In this document: positions 1 to 8,132 of the stretch, one piece after another
How positions within the stretch are numbered: position 1 is the stretch's first letter
Layout of the letters: each line of letters starts with the position of its first letter
Assembly (NCBI RefSeq): GCF_025141175.1
Contig: NZ_CP081158.1
Coordinates: 1 to 52,164, forward strand
Length of the DNA: 52,164 nucleotides
From: Jannaschia sp. M317
GTDB lineage: Bacteria; Pseudomonadota; Alphaproteobacteria; Rhodobacterales; Rhodobacteraceae
Reading direction: 5' to 3'
Program-made: the position numbers and the translations under genes
Notes under the pieces: generated by a model
Told to the model about the DNA's origin: nothing
Database searches by the model: none
The model's input: the letters and a program-made list of their open reading frames with translations, nothing else

Positions 1-753
1 CTGACCCCCGGAGAGGCGCAGGATCCCACGGCCCCCGCTATGGGTTGCTGTCGGGCTACCGCCGTTTGCTGGCCATGCGCGAGTTGCTGGGGGCCACGGG
101 GGACAATGCGCGGTTCGGCACGATCAAGGCCTTGCTGCGTGCGCCGGAGACGGCAGGGTCCGCCTTTGCCGCCATGGTCGAGGAAAACGAGATTCGCGCC
201 GACCTATCCCCGTTCGAGAGGGGTCGCATCGCCGTCGTGACGGCGGGGCAGGGGGGTCTTTGCCAGCACCGAGGAGGCCATCTCTACCGTGTTTCTGCAG
301 GCATCCAAGGCGAAGCGATCCAAGATCCGGTCCTTTGCCTTGGTGTTCGAAGAACTGGGCGACTTGCTGACCTTTCCTGACCTGTTGAAGGAAAAAGCAG
401 GGCCTGCGCCTGGCCGCTGCCCTGCGGCAACGGGGGCGAGGCCGCGTTGCGCGACGTGTTGGAACGCGCGACGGGTCGCCAACCCGGACGAGGAATGGCC
501 GGTTCTGGAACCGGTCGTGCAACGGTTCGAAAAGATCGCCGACGGGACCCGCGCGCGGGGGACGGCCCAAGAAGGCCGCGCCGCAGCTGGGGCTGGCAGG
601 GCAAGGCCCTGCATCTGCCCAATGGGGTCACCCTGCGCCGTGGCAGGGACGGCGCATACCCACGCCATCTACATCGAAGGGCAGGGCGTCCGATGATGTT
701 CTGATCGAGAGGCCGAGCGCCGTCTGGCCCATTTGTTCGGACCGGCGGACTGA
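1..753 (+). pseudogene. parB: parB, C-terminal two thirds (frame-broken as sequenced; continues from the right end)
   Basis: Translating the first 753 bases while switching frames gives a continuous ParB-like C-terminus: RYGLLSGYRRLLAMRELLG near 36-95, then MVEENEIRADLSPFERG near 172-222, a middle helical part, and a tail ending LAHLFGPAD with a TGA at 751-753. The first motif is the conserved ParB segment that follows the N-terminal part found at 51796-52164. Single-base breaks are needed near 26-29, 245-255, 400-435, 490-500, 555-560 and 585-595, mostly in G or C runs. ParB binds centromere sites and works with ParA to segregate the plasmid. I infer one intact gene of about 370 codons split by linearisation, with indel errors at the contig end; a truly decayed parB is the less likely alternative. 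Confidence 0.85.
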
Positions 754-1207
754 CGGGAGCGACAGGGGCAGAAAGGGCCGGCCTGCTCGGGTCTCGGGCC
801 CGGAGCAAGCCGGCTGACCCCCGCGCGACATCCGACAAGGATCGTGATTCACCGGACCGATAACGGCTGTCTGTGCCGGCCGGTTGCGCAGGCCCGGCGG
901 GGCAGGGGCCTTGCGTCTGCGCAGGCCCCCGACGCGGGGCGGCAATCCTGGTGATGGCAGGCGACTGGGGGGCGGGCTTCGCATCGCTGGGCCCCGGAGT
1001 GAACCGACCAGTCGGCAGGGGGCCAAAGATCAAAAATGCGTCTATTGACAGAAGTGGAATACTAGTCACCTTTGGCGGCAATGGTCCGACGGGGCCCAGA
1101 TGTCGGTCGCGTTCGGAGGAGGACGCCGCGCACCGGGGAGGCGGGGCTCGGTCGACGTGGCGCCCATCGTGTCCTGAGACGACGTCCAAGACTTGAGGGA
1201 GAAACGC
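754..1207. other. Intergenic region between parB and the TRAP operon
   Basis: No gene is supported here. It holds the likely TRAP promoter region: a TTGACA hexamer at 1045-1050, a 13-bp candidate regulator site at 1055-1067, and a purine-rich GAGGGAGAAA just before the dctP start at 1208. No convincing -10 box follows at normal spacing. As in the neighbouring genes, base accuracy may be poor. Confidence 0.5.
1055..1067 (-). promoter_or_regulatory. Candidate GntR operator in front of the TRAP operon
   Basis: The plus strand reads TGGAATACTAGTC, whose reverse complement GACTAGTATTCCA is identical to the 13 bases at 7869-7881 and differs by one base from 7849-7861. The two other copies lie between the gntR and lyase genes. 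It starts five bases after a TTGACA hexamer, so a bound repressor would cover the promoter. That it binds the GntR protein at 7054-7740 is inferred. Confidence 0.6.
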
Positions 1208-2197
1208 ATGACCTACACGAGATTCGCGTCACTGATCGGAACCGCTGCCGCAAATCGCCATGGTCGGGACCGCCGCCATGGGTCAGACAATTGGCGTGGC
1301 TGGAACATCCACACGGAGGGCTATCCAATACGGTGGCCATGGACGCCTTTGCCGAAATGGTGTCGGAGAAAACCGGCGGCCGAGATCACGCTGCAGATGT
1401 TCCAGGCGGAACACTGGGCAGCCAGCCCGACGCCGGTCGAACAGGTGGCGCCTGGGCGGCCTGGCCATCGGCCAATTTCAACCTGGGCCGATCGGCCCGA
1501 TCGTCCCGGCGGCGAAATGTCGTCTCGCTTCCGTTCATCTTCAAGGACGTGGACCACATGTTTCCGCGTGCTGGAAGGGGAAGGCGGCGAGATGATCGCG
1601 GCGGGCATGGCCGAGCAGTGGCTGACGCCGCTGTCCTGGTACGATGCAGGCGCGCGGTCGTTCTACAACGGCACCCAGGCGATCAACACGCCCGCCGACG
1701 TCGAGGGCCTGAAGGTCCGCGTCATGAACAACGATCTGTTCACCGGCATGATCGACGCCATGGGGGGCAACGCCTCGCCGATGGCCTTCGCCGAGGTCTA
1801 TCAGGCGCTGAAGACGGGCGTCGTGGACGGCGCGGAGAACAACTGGCCATCTTACGAATCGACCGGCCACTTCGAGGTCGCGGGATTCTATTCGCTGAGC
1901 CAGCACCTGATCATCCCCGAGTGCATCTGCGTCAACACCGCCGTTTTCGACGCGCTGTCGGCTGACATGCAGGCGGCCGTGCGCGAAGCGGCGCAGGAAT
2001 CCTCGGCCATGCAGCGGGAGCTGTGGCAGGCGCGTGAAGCGGCCAGCCGTGCGGCCGTCGAAGCCGCGGGCGTGCAGGTCAACGAGATCGCCGACAAGGC
2101 CCCGTTCCAGGATGCCATGGCCCCGGTCTATGCCGCCTATCTGGACGCGAACCCGGACCTGCGTCCGTTGGTCGAGCTGATCCAGGCGACCGAGTAA
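1208..2197 (+). pseudogene. dctP: TRAP transporter substrate-binding protein DctP (N-terminal half frame-broken as sequenced)
   Basis: This is the periplasmic solute receptor of a TRAP transporter. From about 1580 to the TAA at 2195-2197 one frame encodes the typical C-terminal lobe, including PADVEGLKVRVMNN, AFAEVYQALKTGVVDGAENN and the segment around FYSLSQHLIIPE. Upstream the same protein is spread over three frames: ATG 1208 with a signal-like start (MTYTRFASLIGTAAA), then TEGYP, AMDAFAEMVSEKTGG, QPDA, FNLG and VVSLPFIFKDVDHMF pieces. At least eight single-base breaks, mostly at short homopolymers, are needed. It is followed by dctQ and dctM, so I infer a functional gene with sequencing errors. 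Substrate is probably an unsaturated or keto uronate, from context only. Confidence 0.85.
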
Positions 2198-2215
2198 CCT
2201 CGGTCCCGGCCACAG

Positions 2216-2244
2216 GACGCCCGGCTCTGCGTGAGCCGGGCGTC
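2216..2244 (+). promoter_or_regulatory. Perfect hairpin between dctP and dctQ
   Basis: GACGCCCGGCTC (2216-2227) pairs perfectly with GAGCCGGGCGTC (2233-2244) around a 5-base loop, with no T-run after it. It sits 18 bases after the dctP stop and 22 before dctQ. Such hairpins after receptor genes commonly protect the upstream mRNA or partly stop transcription, giving more receptor than permease. Similar hairpins follow the other two receptor genes of this window. Confidence 0.7.
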
Positions 2245-2265
2245 AATTATGGGATACGCCCTGCG

Positions 2266-2796
2266 ATGACCTATCGAACCGATGCCCCGCCGCCGGCCCT
2301 GCGCCGCATGGATGCGACCTTTGACGCCCTGGCCCTGATCTGCCGGATCGTGACCGGGATCGCCCTGGTCGTTCTGACCGTGATCTTTGGCTGGCTGGTC
2401 TTTGGCCGCTATGTGCTGAACGCGACGCCGACCTGGGTCGAACAGGTCGCCCTGCTGCTGGTCATGACCATCGCCTTTCTGGGGGCCGCCGTCGGGGTGC
2501 ATGATCACACGCATCTTGCCGTCACCTTTCTGCGCACCAGCGTGCCGCGCGGGTTGCGGGCCGTGCTGGTCGTGGTGACCGACCTGATGATGGCCGGGTT
2601 CGGGGCGCTGATGCTGTGGTATGGCGCGCAGCTGACGGCGTTCAAATGGGGGGCCATGATCCCGCTGTTGCAATGGCCGGAGGGGCTGCGGTCGCTGCCG
2701 CTGACCATCGGAGGCGGGCTGATCCTGCTGTTCTCGGCGGGGCATCTGATTCGCCGTGCCCTGGGGCGCGATACGCGCCTCGATACGATCGAATAG
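2266..2796 (+). CDS. dctQ: TRAP transporter small permease DctQ
   Basis: A 176-residue membrane protein with four predicted helices (about residues 22-45, 60-78, 98-122, 138-158). The segment FGRYVLNATPTWVEQVA after the first helix is typical of the DctQ family. It is the small integral membrane subunit that pairs with DctM to import the solute handed over by DctP, driven by an ion gradient. The ATG at 2266 follows the dctP hairpin, and dctM begins eight bases after its stop, so dctPQM form one operon. Confidence 0.92.
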   Translation: MTYRTDAPPPALRRMDATFDALALICRIVTGIALVVLTVIFGWLVFGRYVLNATPTWVEQVALLLVMTIAFLGAAVGVHDHTHLAVTFLRTSVPRGLRAVLVVVTDLMMAGFGALMLWYGAQLTAFKWGAMIPLLQWPEGLRSLPLTIGGGLILLFSAGHLIRRALGRDTRLDTIE

Positions 2797-2804
2797 GAAC
2801 GACG

Positions 2805-4085
2805 ATGGGCCTTGCGCTGCTTCTTGGGCTTTTCGCCTTCTGTGTCATGATCGGAACGCCGGTGGCCTTTGCGTTGGGTATTTCCGCGCTGGCCGCGTTC
2901 TGGTGGGAGGGGCTGCCCCTGATGATCGGCTTTCAGCGGATCATCTCGGGCATCAATGTCTTTGCCCTGATGGCGATCCCGTTCTTCATCTTTGCGGGCG
3001 ATCTGATGTTCCATGGCGGCATCGCCATGCGGCTGGTCCGCTTTGCGCAGGCGGCCGTGGGAGCGGTGCGCGGGGGGCTGGGGATCGTCAACGTCTTCTC
3101 TTCGATGCTGTTCGGCGGCATCTCGGGGTCCGCCATTGCGGATATCTCGGCGCTGGGCTCCATCTTGGTGCCGGTGATGAAGGAGAAGGGCTACGACGCG
3201 GACTATGCGGTGAACGTCACGGTCACATCCTCCATCGCGGGGATCATCATCCCGCCCAGTCACAACATGATCATCTTCGCCATCGCGGCGGGGGGCGGCA
3301 TCTCCATCTCCAAGCTGTTCCTGGCGGGCGTGGTTCCGGGCATCCTGATGTGTCTGTGCCTTGCGGCGGCGGCCTATCTGGTTGCGGTCAAGCGCGGCTA
3401 CAAGGCCGAGGCCTTTCCGGGGTGGACTGCGCTGGCCTATAGCTTTGCCAGCGCCATCCCCGGTCTTCTGACGGCGGTGATCATCGTGGGCGGGGTCCTG
3501 TCGGGGGTGTTCACGGTGACCGAATCCGGGGCGTTCGGCGCGATCTATGCCTTTCTCGTCACGGTGATCGTCTATCGGGCGCTGACATGGGACAGCTTCA
3601 AGGTTGCCGTCGCCTCGTCGGTGCGCACGACCGCCATGGTGATGATCCTGATCGCCTGTGCGGCGGCCTTTGCCTATATGCTGACGTTCTACAGCGTGCC
3701 CGCGCGCACGGTCGAGTTGATGACGGGGATCACCGACAACCCGATCCTGATCCTGCTGATGATTAACGCGGTGCTGTTGATCCTGGGCATGATCATGGAC
3801 ATGGCCGCGTTGATCCTGATCTGCACGCCGATCTTCCTGCCGGTGGCCAACAGCCTGGGCATGGACCCGATGCAGTTCGGGATGATCCTGTTGGTGAACC
3901 TGGGCCTGGGCCTGTGCACGCCGCCGGTGGGGTCCTGCCTGTTCGTCGGCTGTGCCGTCGGCAAGCTGCCGATGGAAAAGGCGGTGCGGACGATCTGGCC
4001 GTTCTACGCGGCGATCTTTGTGGCGCTGATGCTGATCACCTTCGTGCCCGCCATTTCCCTGACCCTTCCCAAGCTGTTGGAGTGA
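2805..4085 (+). CDS. dctM: TRAP transporter large permease DctM
   Basis: A 426-residue, very hydrophobic protein of the usual DctM length with about 11-12 membrane helices. Family hallmarks are visible: an N-terminal IGTPVAFALGISA, GGISGSAIADISALGS near residue 105, and SSIAGIIIPPSHNMIIFA near 145. It is the large channel-forming subunit of the tripartite transporter. I chose ATG 2805, preceded by GGAACGACG, since starts further upstream would overlap dctQ heavily. Its stop at 4083-4085 is followed two bases later by the next gene's ATG, so the genes are co-transcribed. Confidence 0.93.
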   Translation: MGLALLLGLFAFCVMIGTPVAFALGISALAAFWWEGLPLMIGFQRIISGINVFALMAIPFFIFAGDLMFHGGIAMRLVRFAQAAVGAVRGGLGIVNVFSSMLFGGISGSAIADISALGSILVPVMKEKGYDADYAVNVTVTSSIAGIIIPPSHNMIIFAIAAGGGISISKLFLAGVVPGILMCLCLAAAAYLVAVKRGYKAEAFPGWTALAYSFASAIPGLLTAVIIVGGVLSGVFTVTESGAFGAIYAFLVTVIVYRALTWDSFKVAVASSVRTTAMVMILIACAAAFAYMLTFYSVPARTVELMTGITDNPILILLMINAVLLILGMIMDMAALILICTPIFLPVANSLGMDPMQFGMILLVNLGLGLCTPPVGSCLFVGCAVGKLPMEKAVRTIWPFYAAIFVALMLITFVPAISLTLPKLLE

Positions 4086-4087
4086 CC

Positions 4088-4600
4088 ATGTCCGCCAAAC
4101 CCGCCGTAGGCCAGCCCGTGCCCGCCTTTTCCCTGCCGCTGGCTGGTGGTGGGGCCGTCACGATCGGGGGACCACGGGACCGCTGGCAGATTCTGTTCGT
4201 CTATCGCGGCAAGCATTGCCCGCGCTGCAAGCGGTTCCTGGGCAAGCTGAACGCGGCGTTGTCCGAATGGACCGCGGTGATGGATGTGGTCGTGGCCTCG
4301 GCCGATCCCGCCGACAAGGCGCAGGCCGATATCGCGGAACACGGATGGTCGTTTCCGCTGGCCCATTCCCTGCCGATCCAGACCGCACGGGATCTGGGGC
4401 TTTATATTTCGGAGCCTTTGTCGGAGGCCGAAACGGAGGCCACCTTTGCGGAGCCCGGCACCTTTGCGATGCGCCCGGACGGGACGCTGATGCTGGTCGA
4501 TATTTCCAACGGACCGGCCGCGCGCCCGGACCTGGAGGAGTTGCTGGACGGCATGCGGTTCAACATCGACAAGGATCGCCCGACCCGCGGGGTCGACTGA
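4088..4600 (+). CDS. Peroxiredoxin-like (AhpC/TSA-type) thioredoxin-fold protein
   Basis: A 170-residue protein with a redoxin layout: an opening VGQPVPAFSLPLAGG, a strand ILFVYRGKHCPRCKRFL with a CxxC motif at about residues 43-46, VVVASADPADKAQ, and the cis-proline region EPGTFAMRPDGT. It probably reduces peroxides or disulfides in the cytoplasm; no signal peptide is seen. It starts two bases after the dctM stop, so it belongs to the TRAP operon, an unusual partner for a uronate importer. The CPRC motif resembles thioredoxin-type redoxins more than classical two-cysteine peroxiredoxins. The exact substrate is unknown. Confidence 0.8.
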   Translation: MSAKPAVGQPVPAFSLPLAGGGAVTIGGPRDRWQILFVYRGKHCPRCKRFLGKLNAALSEWTAVMDVVVASADPADKAQADIAEHGWSFPLAHSLPIQTARDLGLYISEPLSEAETEATFAEPGTFAMRPDGTLMLVDISNGPAARPDLEELLDGMRFNIDKDRPTRGVD

Positions 4601-4728
4601 CCGGACGGTCATCTGCGCGCCGGTCTGTTCGGACGGGCAGGGCAGGGGGCCCTTGTCGGACGGGCATGATCCCCTGCCGCACCGCTTTTGGGGTCGTACC
4701 ATTGAAAGACGGAAGGCACCGGGGGTGC

Positions 4729-4748
4729 GGCGCCGGTTGCCCGGCGCC
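4729..4748. terminator. Bidirectional hairpin between convergent operons
   Basis: GGCGCCGG (4729-4736), loop TTGC, CCGGCGCC (4741-4748): a perfect 8-bp GC stem between the end of the TRAP operon and the end of the leftward gntR-MATE-kduI operon. It is placed where both transcripts must stop. There is no clear T-run, so it may act with Rho. Confidence 0.6.
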
Positions 4749-4756
4749 GATCCGGA

Positions 4757-5584
4757 CTAGCGCAGCACGTCCATCCCGACCATGTCCATGTCGGTGAAGT
4801 CCATGTTGTCGCCCGCCATCACCCAGATGAAGCTGTAGGCCGAGGTGCCCGCGCCGGAGTGGATCGACCAGGGCGGCGACAGCACGGCCTGTTCGTTGCG
4901 GACGACCATGTGGCGCGTCTCCTCCGGTTCGCCCATCAGGTGCAGGACGGCCTGATCCTCGGGCAGGTCGAGGTAGAGATAGGCCTCGCAGCGCCGCTCG
5001 TGCACGTGTGCGGGCATGGTGTTCCAGACCGATCCGGGGCTGAGCCGGGTCATGCCCATCACCAGCTGGCAGGTTTCCATCACCGCCGGATGGATGAACT
5101 GATAGATCACCCGTTCGTTCGACGAGGCCTGTGCGCCGAGCGGAACCTGCGTCGCATTGTCGATGGTCACGAGACGGGCAGGAATGGCGCGATGTGCGGG
5201 CGCCGAGGTAATGTAGAAGCGCGCGTCCGACCCCGACAGGGTCACCGGCCCGGACCCCATGCCCAGATACAGCATGTCGCACCGGCCCAGGGTGTGGGTC
5301 TGGCCGTCCGCCTCGACCGTGCCGTCGGTGCCGAGGTTCACCAGCACCGCTTCGCGCCGGTCAAGCCAGGACGGGGTGCCGGTTTCGGCCACGGCATCGA
5401 TGGTCAGCGTGCCGTCACCGGGCACCGCGCCGCCGACGATCAGGCGGTCATATTGGGTATAGGTCAGGCGCACCTCGCCCGTGGCGAACAGATCGTCGAT
5501 AAGGAACTCGGCGCGCAGGGCGGCGCTGTCCATCGTGCGGGCGTGGCGCGGATCGATGGCGCGGCGCAGTTGGGTCGTTTGCAT
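4757..5584 (-). CDS. kduI: 5-keto-4-deoxyuronate isomerase (4-deoxy-L-threo-5-hexosulose-uronate ketol-isomerase)
   Basis: A 275-residue cupin enzyme, close to the 278 residues of E. coli KduI, that turns 5-keto-4-deoxyuronate (DEH) into 3-deoxy-D-glycero-2,5-hexodiulosonate. The metal site is visible in PAHVHERRCEAYLY (two His and a Glu) and PWSIHSGAG (the fourth ligand His). Other family marks are YTQYDRLIVGG and the C-terminal WVMAGDNMDFTDMD. It is the last gene of a leftward gntR-MATE-kduI operon, 32 bases after the MATE gene. KduD, its usual partner, is not evident on the plasmid; the SDR at 10485 looks instead like the direct DEH reductase, so both branches of DEH use may exist. Confidence 0.95.
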   Translation of the reverse strand: MQTTQLRRAIDPRHARTMDSAALRAEFLIDDLFATGEVRLTYTQYDRLIVGGAVPGDGTLTIDAVAETGTPSWLDRREAVLVNLGTDGTVEADGQTHTLGRCDMLYLGMGSGPVTLSGSDARFYITSAPAHRAIPARLVTIDNATQVPLGAQASSNERVIYQFIHPAVMETCQLVMGMTRLSPGSVWNTMPAHVHERRCEAYLYLDLPEDQAVLHLMGEPEETRHMVVRNEQAVLSPPWSIHSGAGTSAYSFIWVMAGDNMDFTDMDMVGMDVLR

Positions 5585-5616
5585 ATCGGATACTCCGTTA
5601 GGTTACGTTGAAAGGG

Positions 5617-6981
5617 TCAGGCGGCGATGTCCGCGCGTTTCCAGTCGCCGCGGCGCAGGCGGCTGTGGAAGGCGGGGAATTTCAGGACTTCCTCCCAGAG
5701 GAGGATCGACAGCACCCAGAAGGGCGACAGATCCAACCAGAGAATCGCAAGCGCCGTTGCCGGCACCCGGAACAGCCACTGCGTCCACAGAAACAGCGCC
5801 ATCACGTAGACGGTATCGCCGCTAGCGCGCAGCGTGTTGCCGCAGATCGCGTTGGATTGCTTGGGAAAGGGCAGAACCAGCAGGATCGGCAGGAACCCCA
5901 GAAGAATCGTCCGGGTTTCCTGCGCGAGATCGTCATAAAGCCAGTTCGCCGACAGGCAGACCGCAAGATACGCCAGCGAGGTCAGACCGGCTGCATAGAA
6001 CCCCGCCCGCCAGGCCTTGCTGAGGAAACGGTCGAGATCCGTCTCCGGCAGGCGTTGGCCCAGCAACTGGGCGACAACGATGCCGGTGGCCTGCGCCCAT
6101 TGCATGCCCAAGGTGCCGGCGATCATGATCCAGGGTCCGATCAGCGTTATGGCGGCAAAGCCGTTCAAGCTGAGCCGGGCGTAGATCAACGCGCAGATCT
6201 GAGTCGCAATCGTCGCGCTGACGAAGGTCGCGGCGATGGGCAGGACGAAGGCCAGATGGCGCCGCAGGGCGGTTGCGAAACTGCCGCCGCGCCAGCCGGG
6301 TGTCGTGCGCAGGCCGCGCAGTTCCGGCAGGAGACGGAAAGCGAGGAAGGCGACCTGGACCGATACGGCCACCACACTGCCTATTGCCGCGCCGACCACG
6401 CCAAGCGCGGGCAACCCCAGGTAGCCGTGGATCAGCACAACGCTGACCGCGACGTTGATCGGCAGCGACAGGGTATAGCTGTAAAGGGGCAGGCGCGTGC
6501 GGCCGCAGCCGTTGGCATAGCTCGACAGACACTGCCCGACGACTTCGCCCAGGATGACCAGCGAAAAGATCGAGAGATAGCGCCAGGCTTCGACCGCGAC
6601 CTCGGGGGTGGGGGCAAGCCGTGCGATGAGCGATCCGCCGAACGCGAGCAGCACGAGCAATCCGATGGCCCCGACCACCGCGCTGATCGACAGGCCCGCG
6701 CCCAGTGCCGATTTCAGGAACACCGGATCCCCGGAGCCCCAGGCTTGCGCCACCCGCAGCTGCATGGCGTTGGCAAAGGCAAAGACGGTGCCAAGGACGA
6801 AGCCAGCCAGGGCCGCGGCGATGCCCATGGCGGCCAGCGCCGTCTCGCCCAGGCCAGCGACCAGATAGGCGTCGATCACGACGGTTCCGTGCAGGATGAT
6901 TGCCTTGAGCGCCATCGGCCAGGCCAGCCCGAGCACGGTCCGCCCCGGGGCCGTGATGGCGGCGGGTTGGGCAGAGCTCAT
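5617..6981 (-). CDS. MATE-family multidrug/solute efflux transporter
   Basis: A 454-residue protein with about 12 membrane helices in two similar halves, the size and pattern of MATE (MatE) transporters. MALKAIILHGTVVIDAYLVAGLGETALAAMGIA near residues 23-55 matches the MATE N-terminal helices. MATE proteins export cations, drugs or metabolites using Na+ or H+ gradients. It lies between gntR and kduI on the same strand, so it is likely co-regulated with uronate use. A role in exporting toxic keto-uronate intermediates is only a guess; drug export is the textbook reading. Confidence 0.88.
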   Translation of the reverse strand: MSSAQPAAITAPGRTVLGLAWPMALKAIILHGTVVIDAYLVAGLGETALAAMGIAAALAGFVLGTVFAFANAMQLRVAQAWGSGDPVFLKSALGAGLSISAVVGAIGLLVLLAFGGSLIARLAPTPEVAVEAWRYLSIFSLVILGEVVGQCLSSYANGCGRTRLPLYSYTLSLPINVAVSVVLIHGYLGLPALGVVGAAIGSVVAVSVQVAFLAFRLLPELRGLRTTPGWRGGSFATALRRHLAFVLPIAATFVSATIATQICALIYARLSLNGFAAITLIGPWIMIAGTLGMQWAQATGIVVAQLLGQRLPETDLDRFLSKAWRAGFYAAGLTSLAYLAVCLSANWLYDDLAQETRTILLGFLPILLVLPFPKQSNAICGNTLRASGDTVYVMALFLWTQWLFRVPATALAILWLDLSPFWVLSILLWEEVLKFPAFHSRLRRGDWKRADIAA

Positions 6982-7053
6982 GACGGAAGACGCGGCAGGC
7001 CGCGTGCCGGACCCGCCAGGGCCCGGACCGAATGTCTGATTGTCATCTTGGTG

Positions 7054-7740
7054 TCAGTCCGGTTCGAAGTAATCTGCGTTCGAGGTCGCGATATCAGTGA
7101 TCGTCTCGTCCAGTCGGGACAGGTGAAGCACGCCGATTTCCACGGCGGTCTCTGCGTCGCCAGCCTTGATCGCAGCCGTCATCTTCTGGTGATCGTCCAG
7201 CAACTGCGGCATCCGGTCTTCCTTGGCGAGGCTGAGGATGCACAGACGGTCGACCTTGGCCTTTTCGGCGCGGATCACCTCGAAGGCGAAGGGCACGCCG
7301 GCGATGTCGCAAAGCGTTTCGTGAAACTTGTAGTCGATCTTGCCGAACTCGGCGTAATCCTTGCGCGCGATCGCGGCCTTCTGTTCCTCCAGGTTGACCC
7401 CGAGACGGGCGATGGCGACAGGGCCCGCGTTCCGGGCCGCGCGGCGCAGCACCTCTGATTCCACCGAGCAGCGCACGAAGCGCGCCTTCTCGATTTCGTG
7501 CATGGAGAACCGACGCACCTCGGTGGCGCGCTGTGGGCGGATCAACAGCAGGTTCAGGTTCGCCAGGCGGCTGAAGGCATCCCGCACCGGCTGGCGTGAG
7601 ACGCCGAATTGGGCCGCGACCTCCGCTTCGGAAATCTTGTCACCGGGGCGCAGGCGCAGGCCGGAGATATCGCTGTGCAAATGATCGAAGATGTCATCGA
7701 CCGTGGTCCGTCGGTCGCGAAGTTGGCTCGCTGGGCTCAT
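7054..7740 (-). CDS. GntR-family (FCD/FadR-type) transcriptional regulator of the uronate genes
   Basis: A 228-residue regulator. An N-terminal winged helix-turn-helix covers about residues 12-75 (GDKISEAEVAAQFGVSRQPV). An all-helical FCD effector domain follows, with the expected metal-ligand histidines in KFHETLCDIAG, LLDDHQKMTAAI and GVLHLSRLDET. I chose the ATG ending at 7740 because GGTGGAG stands eight bases upstream; a start at 7773 is possible but lacks that. FCD regulators of this type usually repress sugar-acid genes until the acid binds. It is divergent from the PL15 lyase operon, and two copies of a 13-bp motif lie between them. Confidence 0.9.
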   Translation of the reverse strand: MSPASQLRDRRTTVDDIFDHLHSDISGLRLRPGDKISEAEVAAQFGVSRQPVRDAFSRLANLNLLLIRPQRATEVRRFSMHEIEKARFVRCSVESEVLRRAARNAGPVAIARLGVNLEEQKAAIARKDYAEFGKIDYKFHETLCDIAGVPFAFEVIRAEKAKVDRLCILSLAKEDRMPQLLDDHQKMTAAIKAGDAETAVEIGVLHLSRLDETITDIATSNADYFEPD

Positions 7741-7848
7741 TTTAACATCTCCACCTCTTGTCGCATGCCGCAAGATCGACCGACCGCATCGGGAGCGTTC
7801 GACGCAGCGGTCCCACGAGCACTAATTGCCTTGAACGTCATTTGTCCA

Positions 7849-7881
7849 GACTAGTATTTCAGATTCATGACTAGTATTCCA
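7849..7881 (+). promoter_or_regulatory. Tandem candidate GntR operators between gntR and the lyase operon
   Basis: GACTAGTATTTCA (7849-7861) and GACTAGTATTCCA (7869-7881) are direct repeats whose starts are 20 bases apart, so they lie on nearly the same DNA face. The second is repeated exactly, in reverse, at 1055-1067 before the TRAP genes. The core CTAG is palindromic. The divergent intergenic region (7741-8132) holds no gene and presumably both promoters. Binding by the adjacent GntR protein is inferred. Confidence 0.7.
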
Positions 7882-8132
7882 GTTTTAAGAGAGACGAATC
7901 GGCGGCACAGGACCGCGTCGGTCGGCTCTGAGGAGGAACGTAGCGTGCATGACGTCGACAGTGCAGGAAAAACCGGTCGCAGGCCTGATCGGCCCGTCCG
8001 ATTGCGGCAGATCGTCGAAGTGCCGCAGACCTGCGACTGCACGGACGGAGGCTGATATCCGCCCTCAGCCACGGCCCCGTAAGGCGCCGCATCACCTGAC
8101 CACTTTCATGACCGAACTGGACCGAGCGACCG

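Noticed and set aside
1..2197. parB and dctP as true pseudogenes
   Set aside because: The clustering of single-base breaks at one contig end and in short homopolymers fits sequencing error better; kept as pseudogene type only because the given bases are broken.
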